Positions 1 through 9,271 are shown, counted from the stretch's first letter. The stretch: 36,815 nucleotides of DNA from Candidatus Saccharimonadota bacterium (GCA_016880595.1 JAEHDC010000015.1:1-36815), one strand, 5' to 3'. The notes: generated from the letters alone by a model not told the origin. Numbers and translations are program-made.

Positions 1-1
1 C

Positions 2-1852
<1,851 letters not shown>

Positions 1853-1864
1853 AGGAGTTTGTTG

Positions 1865-2374
1865 ATGGATCAAATGCAATCTGCGTTGGGAACTTATTTT
1901 GCGGCTTGGAACGCCTGGAAAGAGCAAAATAAAAGCTACGATTTTAATTGCTTTAAGCCAATGCATTTTGGCTGGAAGGTGCCAAATGAGAATGCAGTTT
2001 CTAGTGAATTTTCGCAGCTTTTGCCTTTTGCCGATCAGGGCCACATTGTAACTGTTAACAATCGTAAGATTATACTTTTGGTTCTTAAGCAGTCAGTAGA
2101 AAACGTGCCGCTCATGCAACTTATCCAGAGACGGCCAGGCGGTATGGAGAATGTCGGCTTGGATCATGTAGCATTTTATTGTAGTGATTTAGAAGCGCTG
2201 ATGGATGCTTTGCAAAATACGCAAATTGATTGGAAGCGCATGAACGGCCCGGCGCACCAGTGGATTTCTTTGCATTTTGGTGCTGACAATATGGAGGCAA
2301 AGATTTTTGACCGCACGTCGCCAGATATTGCTGGCAATGAGCTTTTGCAAGCTGGGTTTAAAATTATTAATTAG
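1865..2374 (+). CDS. VOC (glyoxalase-like) fold protein, function unknown
   Basis: A 169-aa soluble protein. I place the start at ATG 1865, because AAAGGAG at 1851-1857 sits 7 nt upstream; TTG codons at 1859 and 1862 are in frame but inside the ribosome-site spacer. The central part reads GLDHVAFYCSDLEALMDAL, followed by WISLHFG and EAKIFDRT. This is the strand-helix-strand pattern with His and Glu metal-ligand positions seen in vicinal oxygen chelate proteins. The substrate cannot be told. It lies 12 bp after ligA and is probably cotranscribed with it. The fold call is by motif only; the N-terminal 90 residues are unassigned. Confidence 0.6.
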   Translation: MDQMQSALGTYFAAWNAWKEQNKSYDFNCFKPMHFGWKVPNENAVSSEFSQLLPFADQGHIVTVNNRKIILLVLKQSVENVPLMQLIQRRPGGMENVGLDHVAFYCSDLEALMDALQNTQIDWKRMNGPAHQWISLHFGADNMEAKIFDRTSPDIAGNELLQAGFKIIN

Positions 2375-2461
2375 TATTTGCTTGGCGCAAAGAATGTGAG
2401 AAAATAAGTAAGCTCTAGCTGCAAAGTATCGTGTTCATATTGTGATGATTCGGAGGCTTTT

Positions 2462-2908
2462 GTGCCAACAAATTATGCCACTGGTGATGGTATTGGTAGG
2501 TTTATTCGTGATCTCCGGCCAGATATGACGGTGCGTCAGCTAGCTAATAGGCTTGGACTGCATAGGTACTCGGTTATGCGTATGCTAAATAAAATGTCGT
2601 CTAGTCCACTTCAAAGATGGCAGACGTTTTCAACATACGCCGAGGCTGCTGGCATAGAACTGGTAATTTTATTTAGAAACAAGGAAAGTGGTTTGCATTA
2701 TCGGACATTTCGTAGCGCGCATATGGCTGCGGGGTTGAGCTGTGATGCTATTGCACAACTAACTAATCGGCATATCAGAATCGTCTACAAGTTTAGAGGA
2801 AACTGGGATTACGGACGAATAGTTAGACTTGAGACAGCCAGACTGTATGCCGACGCAATTGGCTGCGAACTTGTAATTTATGCTCGTCTTCAATCTAAGA
2901 ACAGCTAG
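2462..2908 (+). CDS. Small protein with two tandem helix-turn-helix units
   Basis: A 148-aa protein with GTG start at 2462, preceded by a GGAGG ribosome site. It contains two copies of a unit about 70 residues long. Residues 20-44 (TVRQLANRLGLHRYSVMRML) are helix-turn-helix-like and are followed by AEAAGIELVILFR at 60-72. Residues 90-115 (AGLSCDAIAQLTNRHIRIVYK) form a second helical unit followed by ADAIGCELVIYAR at 130-142. The duplicated tail is hydrophobic beta-strand-like. This points to a DNA-binding regulator with an internal duplication. Targets are unknown. It stands alone between ligA-VOC and a terminator hairpin. Confidence 0.6.
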   Translation: MPTNYATGDGIGRFIRDLRPDMTVRQLANRLGLHRYSVMRMLNKMSSSPLQRWQTFSTYAEAAGIELVILFRNKESGLHYRTFRSAHMAAGLSCDAIAQLTNRHIRIVYKFRGNWDYGRIVRLETARLYADAIGCELVIYARLQSKNS

Positions 2909-2914
2909 AGCTAT

Positions 2915-2947
2915 GCAGACTCCGCTTTCTTGTAAGGCGGAGTCTGC
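2915..2947 (+). terminator. Terminator-like hairpin after the HTH gene
   Basis: GCAGACTCCGC at 2915-2925 pairs perfectly (11 bp) with GCGGAGTCTGC at 2937-2947 across an 11-nt loop. The following bases are only weakly T-rich (CAAACTTCTT), so termination efficiency is uncertain. It lies 6 bp after the stop codon at 2908. Confidence 0.6.
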
Positions 2948-2968
2948 GCAAACTTCTTAAAAATGTAT

Positions 2969-2974
2969 TATAAT
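2969..2974 (+). promoter_or_regulatory. -10 element of a probable leaderless promoter
   Basis: A perfect TATAAT ends 9 bp before the ATG at 2984. Initiation 7-10 bp downstream of a -10 would place the transcript start at or within a few bases of this ATG, leaving no room for a ribosome binding site; none is visible. No convincing -35 is seen. Confidence 0.5.
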
Positions 2975-2983
2975 GGGTTGAAT

Positions 2984-3670
2984 ATGGACAAATACAAAAA
3001 ATTAAAGTTGTACTGCTTTTCGCCGCCTGTCATGCTTGCAACCTTTATTATAGAAATAGTTTTGGCGGTCTACACGGTTTTGCGGTATAAATTAAATCCT
3101 GTTGGCAGGTTGAGTGTAATTATTTTGGTTTGCTTGGCAGTTTTTCAGGTTGCCGAGTATAACGTTTGCGAAGCTGGCATGATGAACTCTTTGATGGCAT
3201 CGCGCCTTGGTTTTGTTGCAATTACGCTATTGCCGCCACTTGGTATCCATCTTATTTATGAGCTGTCCGAGACAAAAAAGAATCAGTTGGTTCTGCCAGC
3301 GTATTTTACCGGCGCGGCGTTCATTTTTTACTTTTTGTTTGCAACACAATCGCTTAGCGGCCATCAATGCTTTGGTAATTATGTTATTTTTCAGATGTCG
3401 GCAAACTGCGGCTGGCTTTACGGTCTTTATTATTATGGCTGGATGTTGACCGGAATTTGGCTTTGTCTGGATTTGGCTAAAGAAAAGACCAAGCCCACAA
3501 TGTATGGCGTGATGGTTGCATATGCTATGTTCATTTTGCCCACCGCCACTGTTAACTTGCTATCTCCGGCCACGACTATGGGCATCCCATCAATAATGTG
3601 CGGCTTTGCTGTTACGCTGGCTTTGGTGCTGGCGTTTTGGGTTTTGCCGAGAGCTGGATTAAGAAAATGA
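2984..3670 (+). CDS. Seven-TM membrane protein (sensor N-domain-like)
   Basis: A 228-aa integral membrane protein with about seven hydrophobic helices over its whole length. The topology resembles the stand-alone 7-TM sensor domain found at the N-terminus of some histidine kinases, but no kinase or other cytoplasmic domain follows. ATG 2984 (MDKYKKLK) is preferred over ATG 2963, because the upstream ATG overlaps the -10 box. Several cysteines lie in loops. The stop overlaps the next start (ATGA at 3667-3670), so it is translationally coupled to the methyltransferase gene. The ligand and role are not recognisable. Confidence 0.65.
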   Translation: MDKYKKLKLYCFSPPVMLATFIIEIVLAVYTVLRYKLNPVGRLSVIILVCLAVFQVAEYNVCEAGMMNSLMASRLGFVAITLLPPLGIHLIYELSETKKNQLVLPAYFTGAAFIFYFLFATQSLSGHQCFGNYVIFQMSANCGWLYGLYYYGWMLTGIWLCLDLAKEKTKPTMYGVMVAYAMFILPTATVNLLSPATTMGIPSIMCGFAVTLALVLAFWVLPRAGLRK

Positions 3671-4647
3671 TGCGTTATTTTGCAACATTTACGAGCGGCT
3701 GCCAAGAGATAATTGCATCACGGCTACAAAACTTCAGCAACAATCAACTTAAAGTCGAGGAGCTGCACGACGGTTTAGTGATTTTTAGCTCAGACTTGAC
3801 CGTTAACCAGCTTAGCGAACTGCGATTTTTTACCAACATTTTTGGCCTAACAAAAGATTGTGGCGAGCAAAAAAGTCTCGAGGATGCCGCAGGTATTATT
3901 AAAACATCAGATATAAACTGCCGGGATTTTAAAACTTTTGCTACATATCTGCGCCAAGGCAGCCAGCCAGCCAGCTCGGCAGCCTTGGGTAATTTACAAA
4001 ATGTAATTGCGGCTGCAACTGGCGCTCAGCCAACTTCTTTTAGGCCGGATTTAGAGTTTTTGCTTTGGTTACGCGATGACAAGCGCGCTTTGTTTGGCTG
4101 GCGGTTGCCTCTGGCTGGTTTCAAAAAAAGAAGTCTGGAAGCCGGCGAGCTCCGACCGGAAGTTGCGCATATCATGGGCTTGGTGGCTGCGCTTTCGTCA
4201 AAGCACGTGGTGCTTGATCCGTTTGCTGGTTACGGTGCAATAGTTCGCGAATGTTTGCAAGGATTCCATTGCCAAGAGGTAATTGCCGTTGAGCATAATG
4301 AGCATCTTTTGCCGCACCTCAAAAGCATCCCGCATCTTGTTGCTAAGCAAGGCGACGCAGCGCGTTTGCCGCACATTGTTTCGCGCAGCATTGATCGCGT
4401 TATAACAGATCCGCCGTGGGGACGCTTTGAGGCAAGCTCGCCAGAGAACTTGCGGCATTTGTATTTTGCTTCTCTCCAGCAGATGCATCGCGTCTTGCGC
4501 TCAAAAGGTTGCGCAGTGATTTTAACTGGGGTAGACTTCTTGCCAGAGCTGGCCCAGGAAACTGGTTTTATTCAAGAAAAACAGTACAATATTTTGGTCT
4601 CTGGCCAAAAAGCGACGTTGTATAAATTACGAAAACTTGCAACATAA
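3667..4647 (+). CDS. THUMP-like/TRM11-type RNA N2-guanosine methyltransferase
   Basis: A 326-aa SAM-dependent methyltransferase, probably acting on tRNA or rRNA guanosine. The start at ATG 3667 overlaps the previous stop; a longer frame exists upstream but lies inside the 7-TM gene. The N-terminal 150 residues resemble a divergent THUMP/ferredoxin-like RNA-binding region. The C-terminal Rossmann domain has SAM motif I (DPFAGYG, about residues 184-190), an acidic residue after the next strand (VEHN), and catalytic motif IV DPPWG (about 248-252), typical of base-N2 methylases of the TRM11/TrmN/RlmL group. The exact target position cannot be assigned. Confidence 0.75.
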   Translation: MMRYFATFTSGCQEIIASRLQNFSNNQLKVEELHDGLVIFSSDLTVNQLSELRFFTNIFGLTKDCGEQKSLEDAAGIIKTSDINCRDFKTFATYLRQGSQPASSAALGNLQNVIAAATGAQPTSFRPDLEFLLWLRDDKRALFGWRLPLAGFKKRSLEAGELRPEVAHIMGLVAALSSKHVVLDPFAGYGAIVRECLQGFHCQEVIAVEHNEHLLPHLKSIPHLVAKQGDAARLPHIVSRSIDRVITDPPWGRFEASSPENLRHLYFASLQQMHRVLRSKGCAVILTGVDFLPELAQETGFIQEKQYNILVSGQKATLYKLRKLAT

Positions 4648-4658
4648 GCACTTTAGAA

Positions 4659-4664
4659 TATAAT
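4659..4664 (+). promoter_or_regulatory. -10 element upstream of candidate small RNA
   Basis: A perfect TATAAT at 4659-4664 lies 11 bp after the methyltransferase stop and about 7 bp before a structured, non-coding stretch that ends in a terminator. No clear -35 is seen. Confidence 0.4.
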
Positions 4665-4670
4665 AAAAGT

Positions 4671-4792
4671 AGCTAGTGCGCATGGCTCTTTGCGACCTGC
4701 AAAAAACAAAAATACCCGAAAAAGAGCCGGGTGGGCGCGCATTAGCCCAAGTATCATTGCCCGCGCGGCTGCACTTGCAGCTCTTTTTATTT
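4671..4792 (+). ncRNA. Candidate structured small RNA, about 120 nt
   Basis: The 198-bp gap between the methyltransferase and tRNA-Ala holds no ORF but is strongly structured. TAGTGCGC (4674-4681) pairs with GCGCATTA (4737-4744). Inside it GGCTCTTT (4684-4691) pairs with AAAGAGCC (4721-4728), enclosing an A-rich loop of about 29 nt. A final hairpin GCTGC-ACTT-GCAGC (4768-4781) is followed by TCTTTTTATTT, an intrinsic terminator. A TATAAT lies just upstream. The layout promoter-structure-terminator suggests an independent small RNA. I do not recognise it as 6S, SRP RNA, RNase P or tmRNA. It could instead be a complex 3' UTR of the methyltransferase gene. Confidence 0.45.
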
Positions 4793-4827
4793 AAGAAATC
4801 ACGCTTTTTGTATTGGTCAATTTGTGA

Positions 4828-4833
4828 TATAAT
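4828..4833 (+). promoter_or_regulatory. -10 element of the tRNA-Ala promoter
   Basis: A perfect TATAAT lies 12 bp before the mature tRNA 5' end. The T-rich stretch TTTTTG at 4805-4810 is at 17-bp spacing and may act as a weak -35. Confidence 0.6.
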
Positions 4834-4845
4834 TCCTCAAGACGC

Positions 4846-4922
4846 GGGGCATTAGCTCATTTGGCTAGAGCGCTTCCATGGCATGGAAGAGGTGATCGGT
4901 TCGAATCCGATATGCTCCACCA
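4846..4922 (+). tRNA. tRNA-Ala (anticodon GGC), CCA encoded
   Basis: A 77-nt cloverleaf. The acceptor stem GGGGCAT (4846-4852) pairs with ATGCTCC (4912-4918) and includes the G3:U70 wobble, the alanine identity element. The anticodon stem CTTCC/GGAAG encloses the loop ATGGCAT, with anticodon GGC at 4880-4882. The T-arm has GGTTCGAATCC. The 3' end ACCA (4919-4922) is encoded. The phage region starts directly after it, so its 3' half is the probable attB/attL site for the integrase at the right end of the window. Confidence 0.96.
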
Positions 4923-4962
4923 TTACGATTTGTATAAATCGTAAATTAATTTATTCGCTTGT

Positions 4963-4989
4963 AGATCGACTGAAATGTCGATCTTTTTT
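4963..4989 (+). terminator. Intrinsic terminator after tRNA-Ala
   Basis: AGATCGAC (4963-4970) pairs perfectly with GTCGATCT (4977-4984) across a 6-nt loop and is followed by a T-run. A second small palindrome, TACGATTT-GTAT-AAATCGTA (4924-4943), sits one base after the tRNA CCA end and may guide 3' processing or belong to the att region. Confidence 0.8.
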
Positions 4990-5022
4990 ATTTTCCTGGT
5001 ATCATCGCTGATGTCAATGAAG

Positions 5023-5050
5023 AAAGACCGACAGATCACCGGTCTTTTTT
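5023..5050 (+). terminator. Second intrinsic terminator
   Basis: AAAGACCG (5023-5030) pairs with CGGTCTTT (5040-5047) across a 9-nt loop, and the T-run extends to 5050. Together with the preceding hairpin it isolates the prophage left end from tRNA transcription. The next 178 bp (5051-5228) hold no convincing gene; I see only a TTGACA without a matching -10 and a short CACCT/AGGTG palindrome. Confidence 0.7.
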
Positions 5051-5228
5051 GCTCACTAGGCGAGGCTGTCACTCCGGAAGATTGACACCTCACGCAGGTG
5101 ATCCAACGGGATCGCGAGTTTACTGACGACGCCACGAAATCAAAAATATAAGGCGATCATAACAGTAGACTCGGCATTTACAAAAAAGGTGAAGCAGCCA
5201 CCAACTTGACCACCGTTCTGCGGACGGC

Positions 5229-5783
5229 ATGCCGGTCGAGCTTAATCGGAGTTCGATTATTCGACGAAGATTGCTGCTTTATGCGATTGTGATAGTTCTA
5301 TCAATCGCGTTCGTACAGCCGTCGCATTTAGCGACGCAAACAGAGCTATCGAACTTTAACAAGCCAGAGCAACTGCAGGAGCAATCCGAAGTTCCTAGGT
5401 TGGTGTCAACAGAGACATCGGCTGTAGTTGCGGCATCGGAGTTACAGTCGCAAGCGAACGCAACTGTAACGGAAACACAGAATCCGGCATCGGCTGGAAC
5501 ATGTGAGGAAGCCATCATAGCAGTTTGGCCAGCAAACTTACAGGCAGGCGCACGAATTGTAGCCCAAAAAGAGAGCGGAATGCGATCTGACGCTGTAGGC
5601 GCGGTTAACTATGACGGCTCGCAAGATTATGGTTGTTTTCAGATAAACAACTTTGCACATCCAGCATTTTTTGCTGGTGGAAATTGGAGCGATCCGACTT
5701 ACAATGCGCAGTACGCCCTCGCAATTTATAACGGGCGCGGTAACTGGACAGCATGGTATGCGGTTCGCGGCATTCTATGGTAA
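5229..5783 (+). CDS. Signal-anchored lysozyme/lytic transglycosylase
   Basis: A 184-aa exported muramidase-like protein. After a basic N-terminus there is one hydrophobic helix (about residues 15-33), which is an uncleaved anchor or signal peptide. A Ser/Thr/Gln-rich linker of 60 residues leads to an SLT-like catalytic domain. ARIVAQKESG supplies the expected catalytic glutamate (E115), and DYGCFQIN (133-140) is the substrate-cleft motif of the lysozyme superfamily. Cys92 and Cys136 may form a disulfide. No ribosome site precedes ATG 5229 and no other start codon lies upstream in frame, so the start is uncertain. It could be a SAR-type endolysin, a virion-associated lysin or host-modifying cargo. 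Confidence 0.7.
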   Translation: MPVELNRSSIIRRRLLLYAIVIVLSIAFVQPSHLATQTELSNFNKPEQLQEQSEVPRLVSTETSAVVAASELQSQANATVTETQNPASAGTCEEAIIAVWPANLQAGARIVAQKESGMRSDAVGAVNYDGSQDYGCFQINNFAHPAFFAGGNWSDPTYNAQYALAIYNGRGNWTAWYAVRGILW

Positions 5784-5792
5784 GAAACTAAA

Positions 5793-5947
5793 CTCGACAG
5801 CTCCATTGGGCATTTGGCACCTGGGCCTCGTACATTATCTCCAAAATACCCCCTCACGCTTGCCTTCATGGCGGTGAGTTGTAAAAACAAACATGCAACG
5901 TGAATAGGGCAGCTAATAGAAATTGGCTGTCCAATGGAGCTGTCGAG
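5793..5947. ncRNA. Candidate structured RNA element 1, closed by a 17-20 bp stem
   Basis: CTCGACAGCTCCATTGG (5793-5809) is a perfect inverted repeat of 5931-5947. With G-U pairing the stem extends three more pairs inward. The 121-nt interior has further hairpins: CTCAC...GCC-TTCAT-GGC...GTGAG (5853-5878), and GGGCAGC/GCTGTCC near 5907-5931, which competes with the outer stem. No ORF fits. It lies between the lysozyme and a 2-TM protein gene. Two further elements of the same build occur at 9.6 and 9.9 kb. It could be an RNase III processing site or a discrete RNA; terminal repeats of a small mobile element are less likely, since no flanking target duplication is seen. Confidence 0.45.
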
Positions 5948-5978
5948 CGAATACTAGAAAAAAGCGGAGGGTTTTATC

Positions 5979-6335
5979 ATGAGTGAAAGTAAAGAAGTAC
6001 CTGCGCTGCTTGTGGCTGACAATGTTGGCAGTAAACAGCGAAATAAAAATAAAAAGGATGAAAAAAATATGGAAAAGATTAACAAGGCAGTTTTTGGCGT
6101 AATATTTTTAATTTTAAAAATAAGCTTCGTGATCGCGGCGGTGGCGCTATGGCGAATGCCATATGTTGAGCTGATGATAAGCTTGCCGCTATATCAGATA
6201 GTCGGCAGTATAATCGTGGCATTCTTGGCGTACTTGGAGCTTTATGCGTATTTTGCGCAACCAGCCTCTAGGCCCGCTAAAAAAAGCGCATTGGATAAAT
6301 TTAAGCTCGGATACGAAGCGCAACCAATTAAATAA
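5979..6335 (+). CDS. Two-TM protein, possible holin with dual start
   Basis: A 118-aa protein starting at ATG 5979 after GGAGGG. The first 30 residues are polar and Lys-rich. Two hydrophobic helices follow (about residues 36-57 and 68-90) with a basic C-terminal tail. A second in-frame ATG at 6069 (residue 31) is preceded by AAGGA at 6054-6058, so a shorter form starting just before TM1 is plausible. Such paired starts with a charged extension are known from holin/antiholin genes. The neighbour upstream is a muramidase, which supports a lysis role, but another holin candidate lies at 34.1-34.5 kb. No family was recognised. Confidence 0.5.
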   Translation: MSESKEVPALLVADNVGSKQRNKNKKDEKNMEKINKAVFGVIFLILKISFVIAAVALWRMPYVELMISLPLYQIVGSIIVAFLAYLELYAYFAQPASRPAKKSALDKFKLGYEAQPIK

Positions 6336-6354
6336 TTATTAGAGGATTAAAACA

Positions 6355-7089
6355 ATGAACGAGAGCATTGGTTCGCAAGAAATTGAGGTGGTTACGTCAC
6401 GGCCATCACAGCCAGACGCATCAAAGAGCGTATTGACGGATGCGGATAAGAGAGAGCTCAATCTATCTGTGCTGACGCAAAATACAGCCGTCATGAACCC
6501 TACAGAATATGCACAGATGAAAAAAATGGCTGGCGAATTTTGGGCAAGTGGCGCACTGAACGATTCATTTGAAAACGTTGAGCAGGTCATAATGGCGCTT
6601 GCCGCTGGCCGCGAGATGGGTATGGGATTCATAGAGAGCATCAACGGCCTCTATTTTGTAAAAGGTAAGTTGAACATTTATGGCAAGGCTACTCCTTCTG
6701 CTTTACGTAGGCATGGCTGGCGAATTACTTACTCCGAGGAGACTCAAGAGAGCTGTACGGCTACGATTCGCAACATCGATACTGGCGAGGAAATCGTAGA
6801 TACGTATACCCTCGAGGAGGCTGAGCTATCTGGGTTCACAAAGGACAAGTATGGCTTAAAAGTTGGGTGGAAACTTGGCGCAAACCGCAAGCGCAAACTG
6901 CGTTACGGGGTCTTAAGTCTGATCATCCATACGTACATACCTGAAGTGATTGGAGCTGCATCTGGCATCGCTGAGTATAGCCGGGACTACGTGGACGTTG
7001 ATCTCACTAAAGATGCTGCCAAAACAGCCCAAAAAAAACTTGCGGATGCCGGCATCATATCAACAATTAATAAGAAAACTAGGCATTAG
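6355..7089 (+). CDS. RecT-like single-strand annealing protein
   Basis: A 244-aa protein resembling the phage RecT/Bet-type recombinases that anneal complementary single strands during recombination and replication. The pattern is QVIMALAAGREMGMGFIESINGLYFVKGKLNIYGKA, then a beta-rich segment (CTATIRNIDTGEEIVDTYTLEEAELSGF), then a basic helix (GANRKRKLRYGVLSLIIHTYIPEVIG) matching the typical order of that family. It starts at ATG 6355 after AGAGGA. It ends one base before the nuclease-translocase gene, so the two form a recombination operon equivalent to the exo-bet or recE-recT pairs. Confidence 0.7.
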   Translation: MNESIGSQEIEVVTSRPSQPDASKSVLTDADKRELNLSVLTQNTAVMNPTEYAQMKKMAGEFWASGALNDSFENVEQVIMALAAGREMGMGFIESINGLYFVKGKLNIYGKATPSALRRHGWRITYSEETQESCTATIRNIDTGEEIVDTYTLEEAELSGFTKDKYGLKVGWKLGANRKRKLRYGVLSLIIHTYIPEVIGAASGIAEYSRDYVDVDLTKDAAKTAQKKLADAGIISTINKKTRH

Positions 7090-9069
7090 ATGAGCGAAGC
7101 ACTAGTAACACATATGTCACCGTCTAGTCTGGTGTCGTATTTAACCAACCCGATGTATTTCAGAATGAGGTACATACTGGGGCGACGTGACACTCAGAGT
7201 TCAGTTACCGGCGTAATAGGTAAGGCTGGTCACAAGGCTCTTGAGCGTATCTATTCCGGCATGCCAGTCGATGAGGCCATCAGAGACGGCCAGCGCATGA
7301 TCGACAACATGTTGGACATGGAAATTAAGTACAACAGTACCATCAGCGACCGGGCCAAGCTGATTGCAGGCTATACTCGCGCAATCGGTTTTTATGTCGA
7401 TGAGTTGCCGCAGTATCACAAGATCATCAGCATAGAGGAAGCCATCCAAGAAGAAGCTGAAAGTATGCTGCACCAAGGCACCAATTTGCCCTCACCACTC
7501 AGCGTTCGCCTCGACATGCTTGTTGCTAACCAGCAAAAAGAGCTTGAGGTTATCGACCACAAGTTTGCCTACAATTACACCAACCCTGATGTAGACGACT
7601 TCAAACGCTGGATTCAGGCAATGTTCTACTATTACGCAGTCAAGGCCCGGTACGGCATTGCCCCAGCGCGTATACGATATGAGGAATGCAAGACCTCGAA
7701 GAATAAAGACGGCTCGCCGCAAATCAAAGAGTGGGTGTTTGAGTACGATGACCCTCAACACTTTGCAGTTTTTGAGCGTCTGTTTACCGACGTTATGCTG
7801 GACATGAATAACCCAGGCCGTTTGTTTTTGCCGAATCCTGGCGACATGTTTAACGGCCAAGATATGTTTGAGCTTTACCGACAAGACATTATGCCGATCG
7901 ATGCGCCGGTAGTGATAAAACACCGCACCGAGCAAAAAGAAATAGTTGAAAAACACTACACCGCTAGCGTAGGACAGTCGGCTGACACTTCAAACTACAC
8001 GCCCGAGGAAAAGATACGTGCCAAGCTGCAAGAGTTTGGAATACCTGTTGAGATGCAGGAGACTCACGTAGGCGCATCAGTTACGCAATACACACTCAAG
8101 CCCTCCAGGGGCGTTGCAATGTCAAAGATTGCCAAGGTTGGCAGTGACATAGCTATTGCGCTTGGAGCTAAGTCTGTACGCATTGAGGCGCCCATTCGCG
8201 GCACAACGCTTGTGGGCATCGAAATACCGAGCATTGAACGCAAACGCATTGGCCTTGAAGATAAGCATCTAAAGATGGGTTCACTCAGCGTACCAGTTGG
8301 AGTGAACGTTTACGGCGAATTGGTACGCAAAGACCTTACCGAGATGCCGCACTTGCTAATAGCAGGGGCTACTGGATCGGGTAAATCAGTCATGTTAAAC
8401 ACGCTTATTAAATCGCTTACTAAGCAGATGGCGTCAGACCAAATGCAGCTCGTATTGATTGACCCTAAGCGTGTCGAGTTGGCGGCATTTCGCAGCCTGC
8501 CGCATTTGATGTTTGACGTAATAAGTGAGCCGAGTGAGGCCATAGCAGCCCTCGACATGATGGTTGAGCTTATGGAAGAACGGTACGCACGGCTTGAAGC
8601 TACCGGTCACCGCAGCCTTGAAAGTTACAACGAAGAAGCTAGACAGCGCAAAGCGGCAGAGTTGCCGAAGACGGTCATTGTCATTGACGAGTTTGCAGAC
8701 CTGATGATGAACGGCGGCACTGAAAAGCGTATCACCAAAGTAATCGACGGCTATGGCCCTCGTGGCGGTGAAAAAAGTCACAAAGAGGAAAAGCCAAGCA
8801 TTGAGGCGCAGATTGTACGCATTGCCCAAAAGGCACGTGCGGTCGGTATTCATTTGGTGCTTGCAACGCAGCGGCCAAGTGCGGATGTAGTTACTGGGTT
8901 AATTAAAGCTAACATACCGACCAAGATATGCTTCATGACAACGTCAAAAACGAACAGTCAAATTGTACTGGATCGAGTGGGTGCTGAAGAGCTTACTGGT
9001 AAGGGTGACATGCTGTTTCTTGATCCATCTACTAACGGCATGCAGAGGCTACAAGGCCTTTACTGTTAA
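7090..9069 (+). CDS. PD-(D/E)XK nuclease fused to FtsK/HerA-type DNA translocase
   Basis: A 659-aa two-part protein. Residues 1-235 form a RecB/Cas4-like exonuclease: GKAGHKALE (H48), RLDM (D142), VIDHK (D156, K158) and QAMFY (Q176, Y180) give the H-D-(D)xK-QxxxY series. There are no iron-sulfur cysteines. Residues 300-390 resemble the FtsK alpha/beta region (VTQYTLKPSRGVAMSKI). Residues 415-655 are the motor: Walker A GATGSGKS (426-433), IDPKRVE, Walker B TVIVIDEF (528-535) and ATQRP (592-596). The protein stops at RLQGLYC, where chromosomal FtsK would continue to its gamma DNA-recognition domain, so that domain is absent. No membrane segment is present. It directly follows recT, suggesting motor-driven end resection that feeds RecT. 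Confidence 0.85.
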   Translation: MSEALVTHMSPSSLVSYLTNPMYFRMRYILGRRDTQSSVTGVIGKAGHKALERIYSGMPVDEAIRDGQRMIDNMLDMEIKYNSTISDRAKLIAGYTRAIGFYVDELPQYHKIISIEEAIQEEAESMLHQGTNLPSPLSVRLDMLVANQQKELEVIDHKFAYNYTNPDVDDFKRWIQAMFYYYAVKARYGIAPARIRYEECKTSKNKDGSPQIKEWVFEYDDPQHFAVFERLFTDVMLDMNNPGRLFLPNPGDMFNGQDMFELYRQDIMPIDAPVVIKHRTEQKEIVEKHYTASVGQSADTSNYTPEEKIRAKLQEFGIPVEMQETHVGASVTQYTLKPSRGVAMSKIAKVGSDIAIALGAKSVRIEAPIRGTTLVGIEIPSIERKRIGLEDKHLKMGSLSVPVGVNVYGELVRKDLTEMPHLLIAGATGSGKSVMLNTLIKSLTKQMASDQMQLVLIDPKRVELAAFRSLPHLMFDVISEPSEAIAALDMMVELMEERYARLEATGHRSLESYNEEARQRKAAELPKTVIVIDEFADLMMNGGTEKRITKVIDGYGPRGGEKSHKEEKPSIEAQIVRIAQKARAVGIHLVLATQRPSADVVTGLIKANIPTKICFMTTSKTNSQIVLDRVGAEELTGKGDMLFLDPSTNGMQRLQGLYC

Positions 9070-9097
9070 ATAACCTCAAGAAAGGAGTAGAGACACC

Positions 9098-9271
9098 ATG
9101 AGAAATAAACAAAAGCCTATAAAATACATTGTGGACGAGATAAATCGTAAACGATTTCCTGCGCCGCTTTTTACAACGATAGTGACACACATTGTCAATC
9201 AAGCGGCGGTTGATGAATTCCGACGCAAGAACGGTCGGTTGCCGAGACATGTGGCGGAGGAGAAGCAATGA
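9098..9271 (+). CDS. Small basic protein, unknown
   Basis: A 57-aa ORF with ATG 9098, preceded by AAAGGAG at 9081-9087. The reading frame is rich in Arg, Lys and Ile (MRNKQKPIKYIVDEINRKRF...), with no signal or membrane segment. The stop overlaps the start of the next gene (ATGA at 9268), which supports real translation. No family is recognised. The operon position after the recombination genes suggests an early accessory protein. Confidence 0.6.
   Translation: MRNKQKPIKYIVDEINRKRFPAPLFTTIVTHIVNQAAVDEFRRKNGRLPRHVAEEKQ

Noticed and set aside
5793-5947. Insertion element with terminal inverted repeats
   Set aside because: Perfect inverted ends suggest a MITE, but no target duplication is visible and the other two elements have unrelated ends; kept as RNA candidate.
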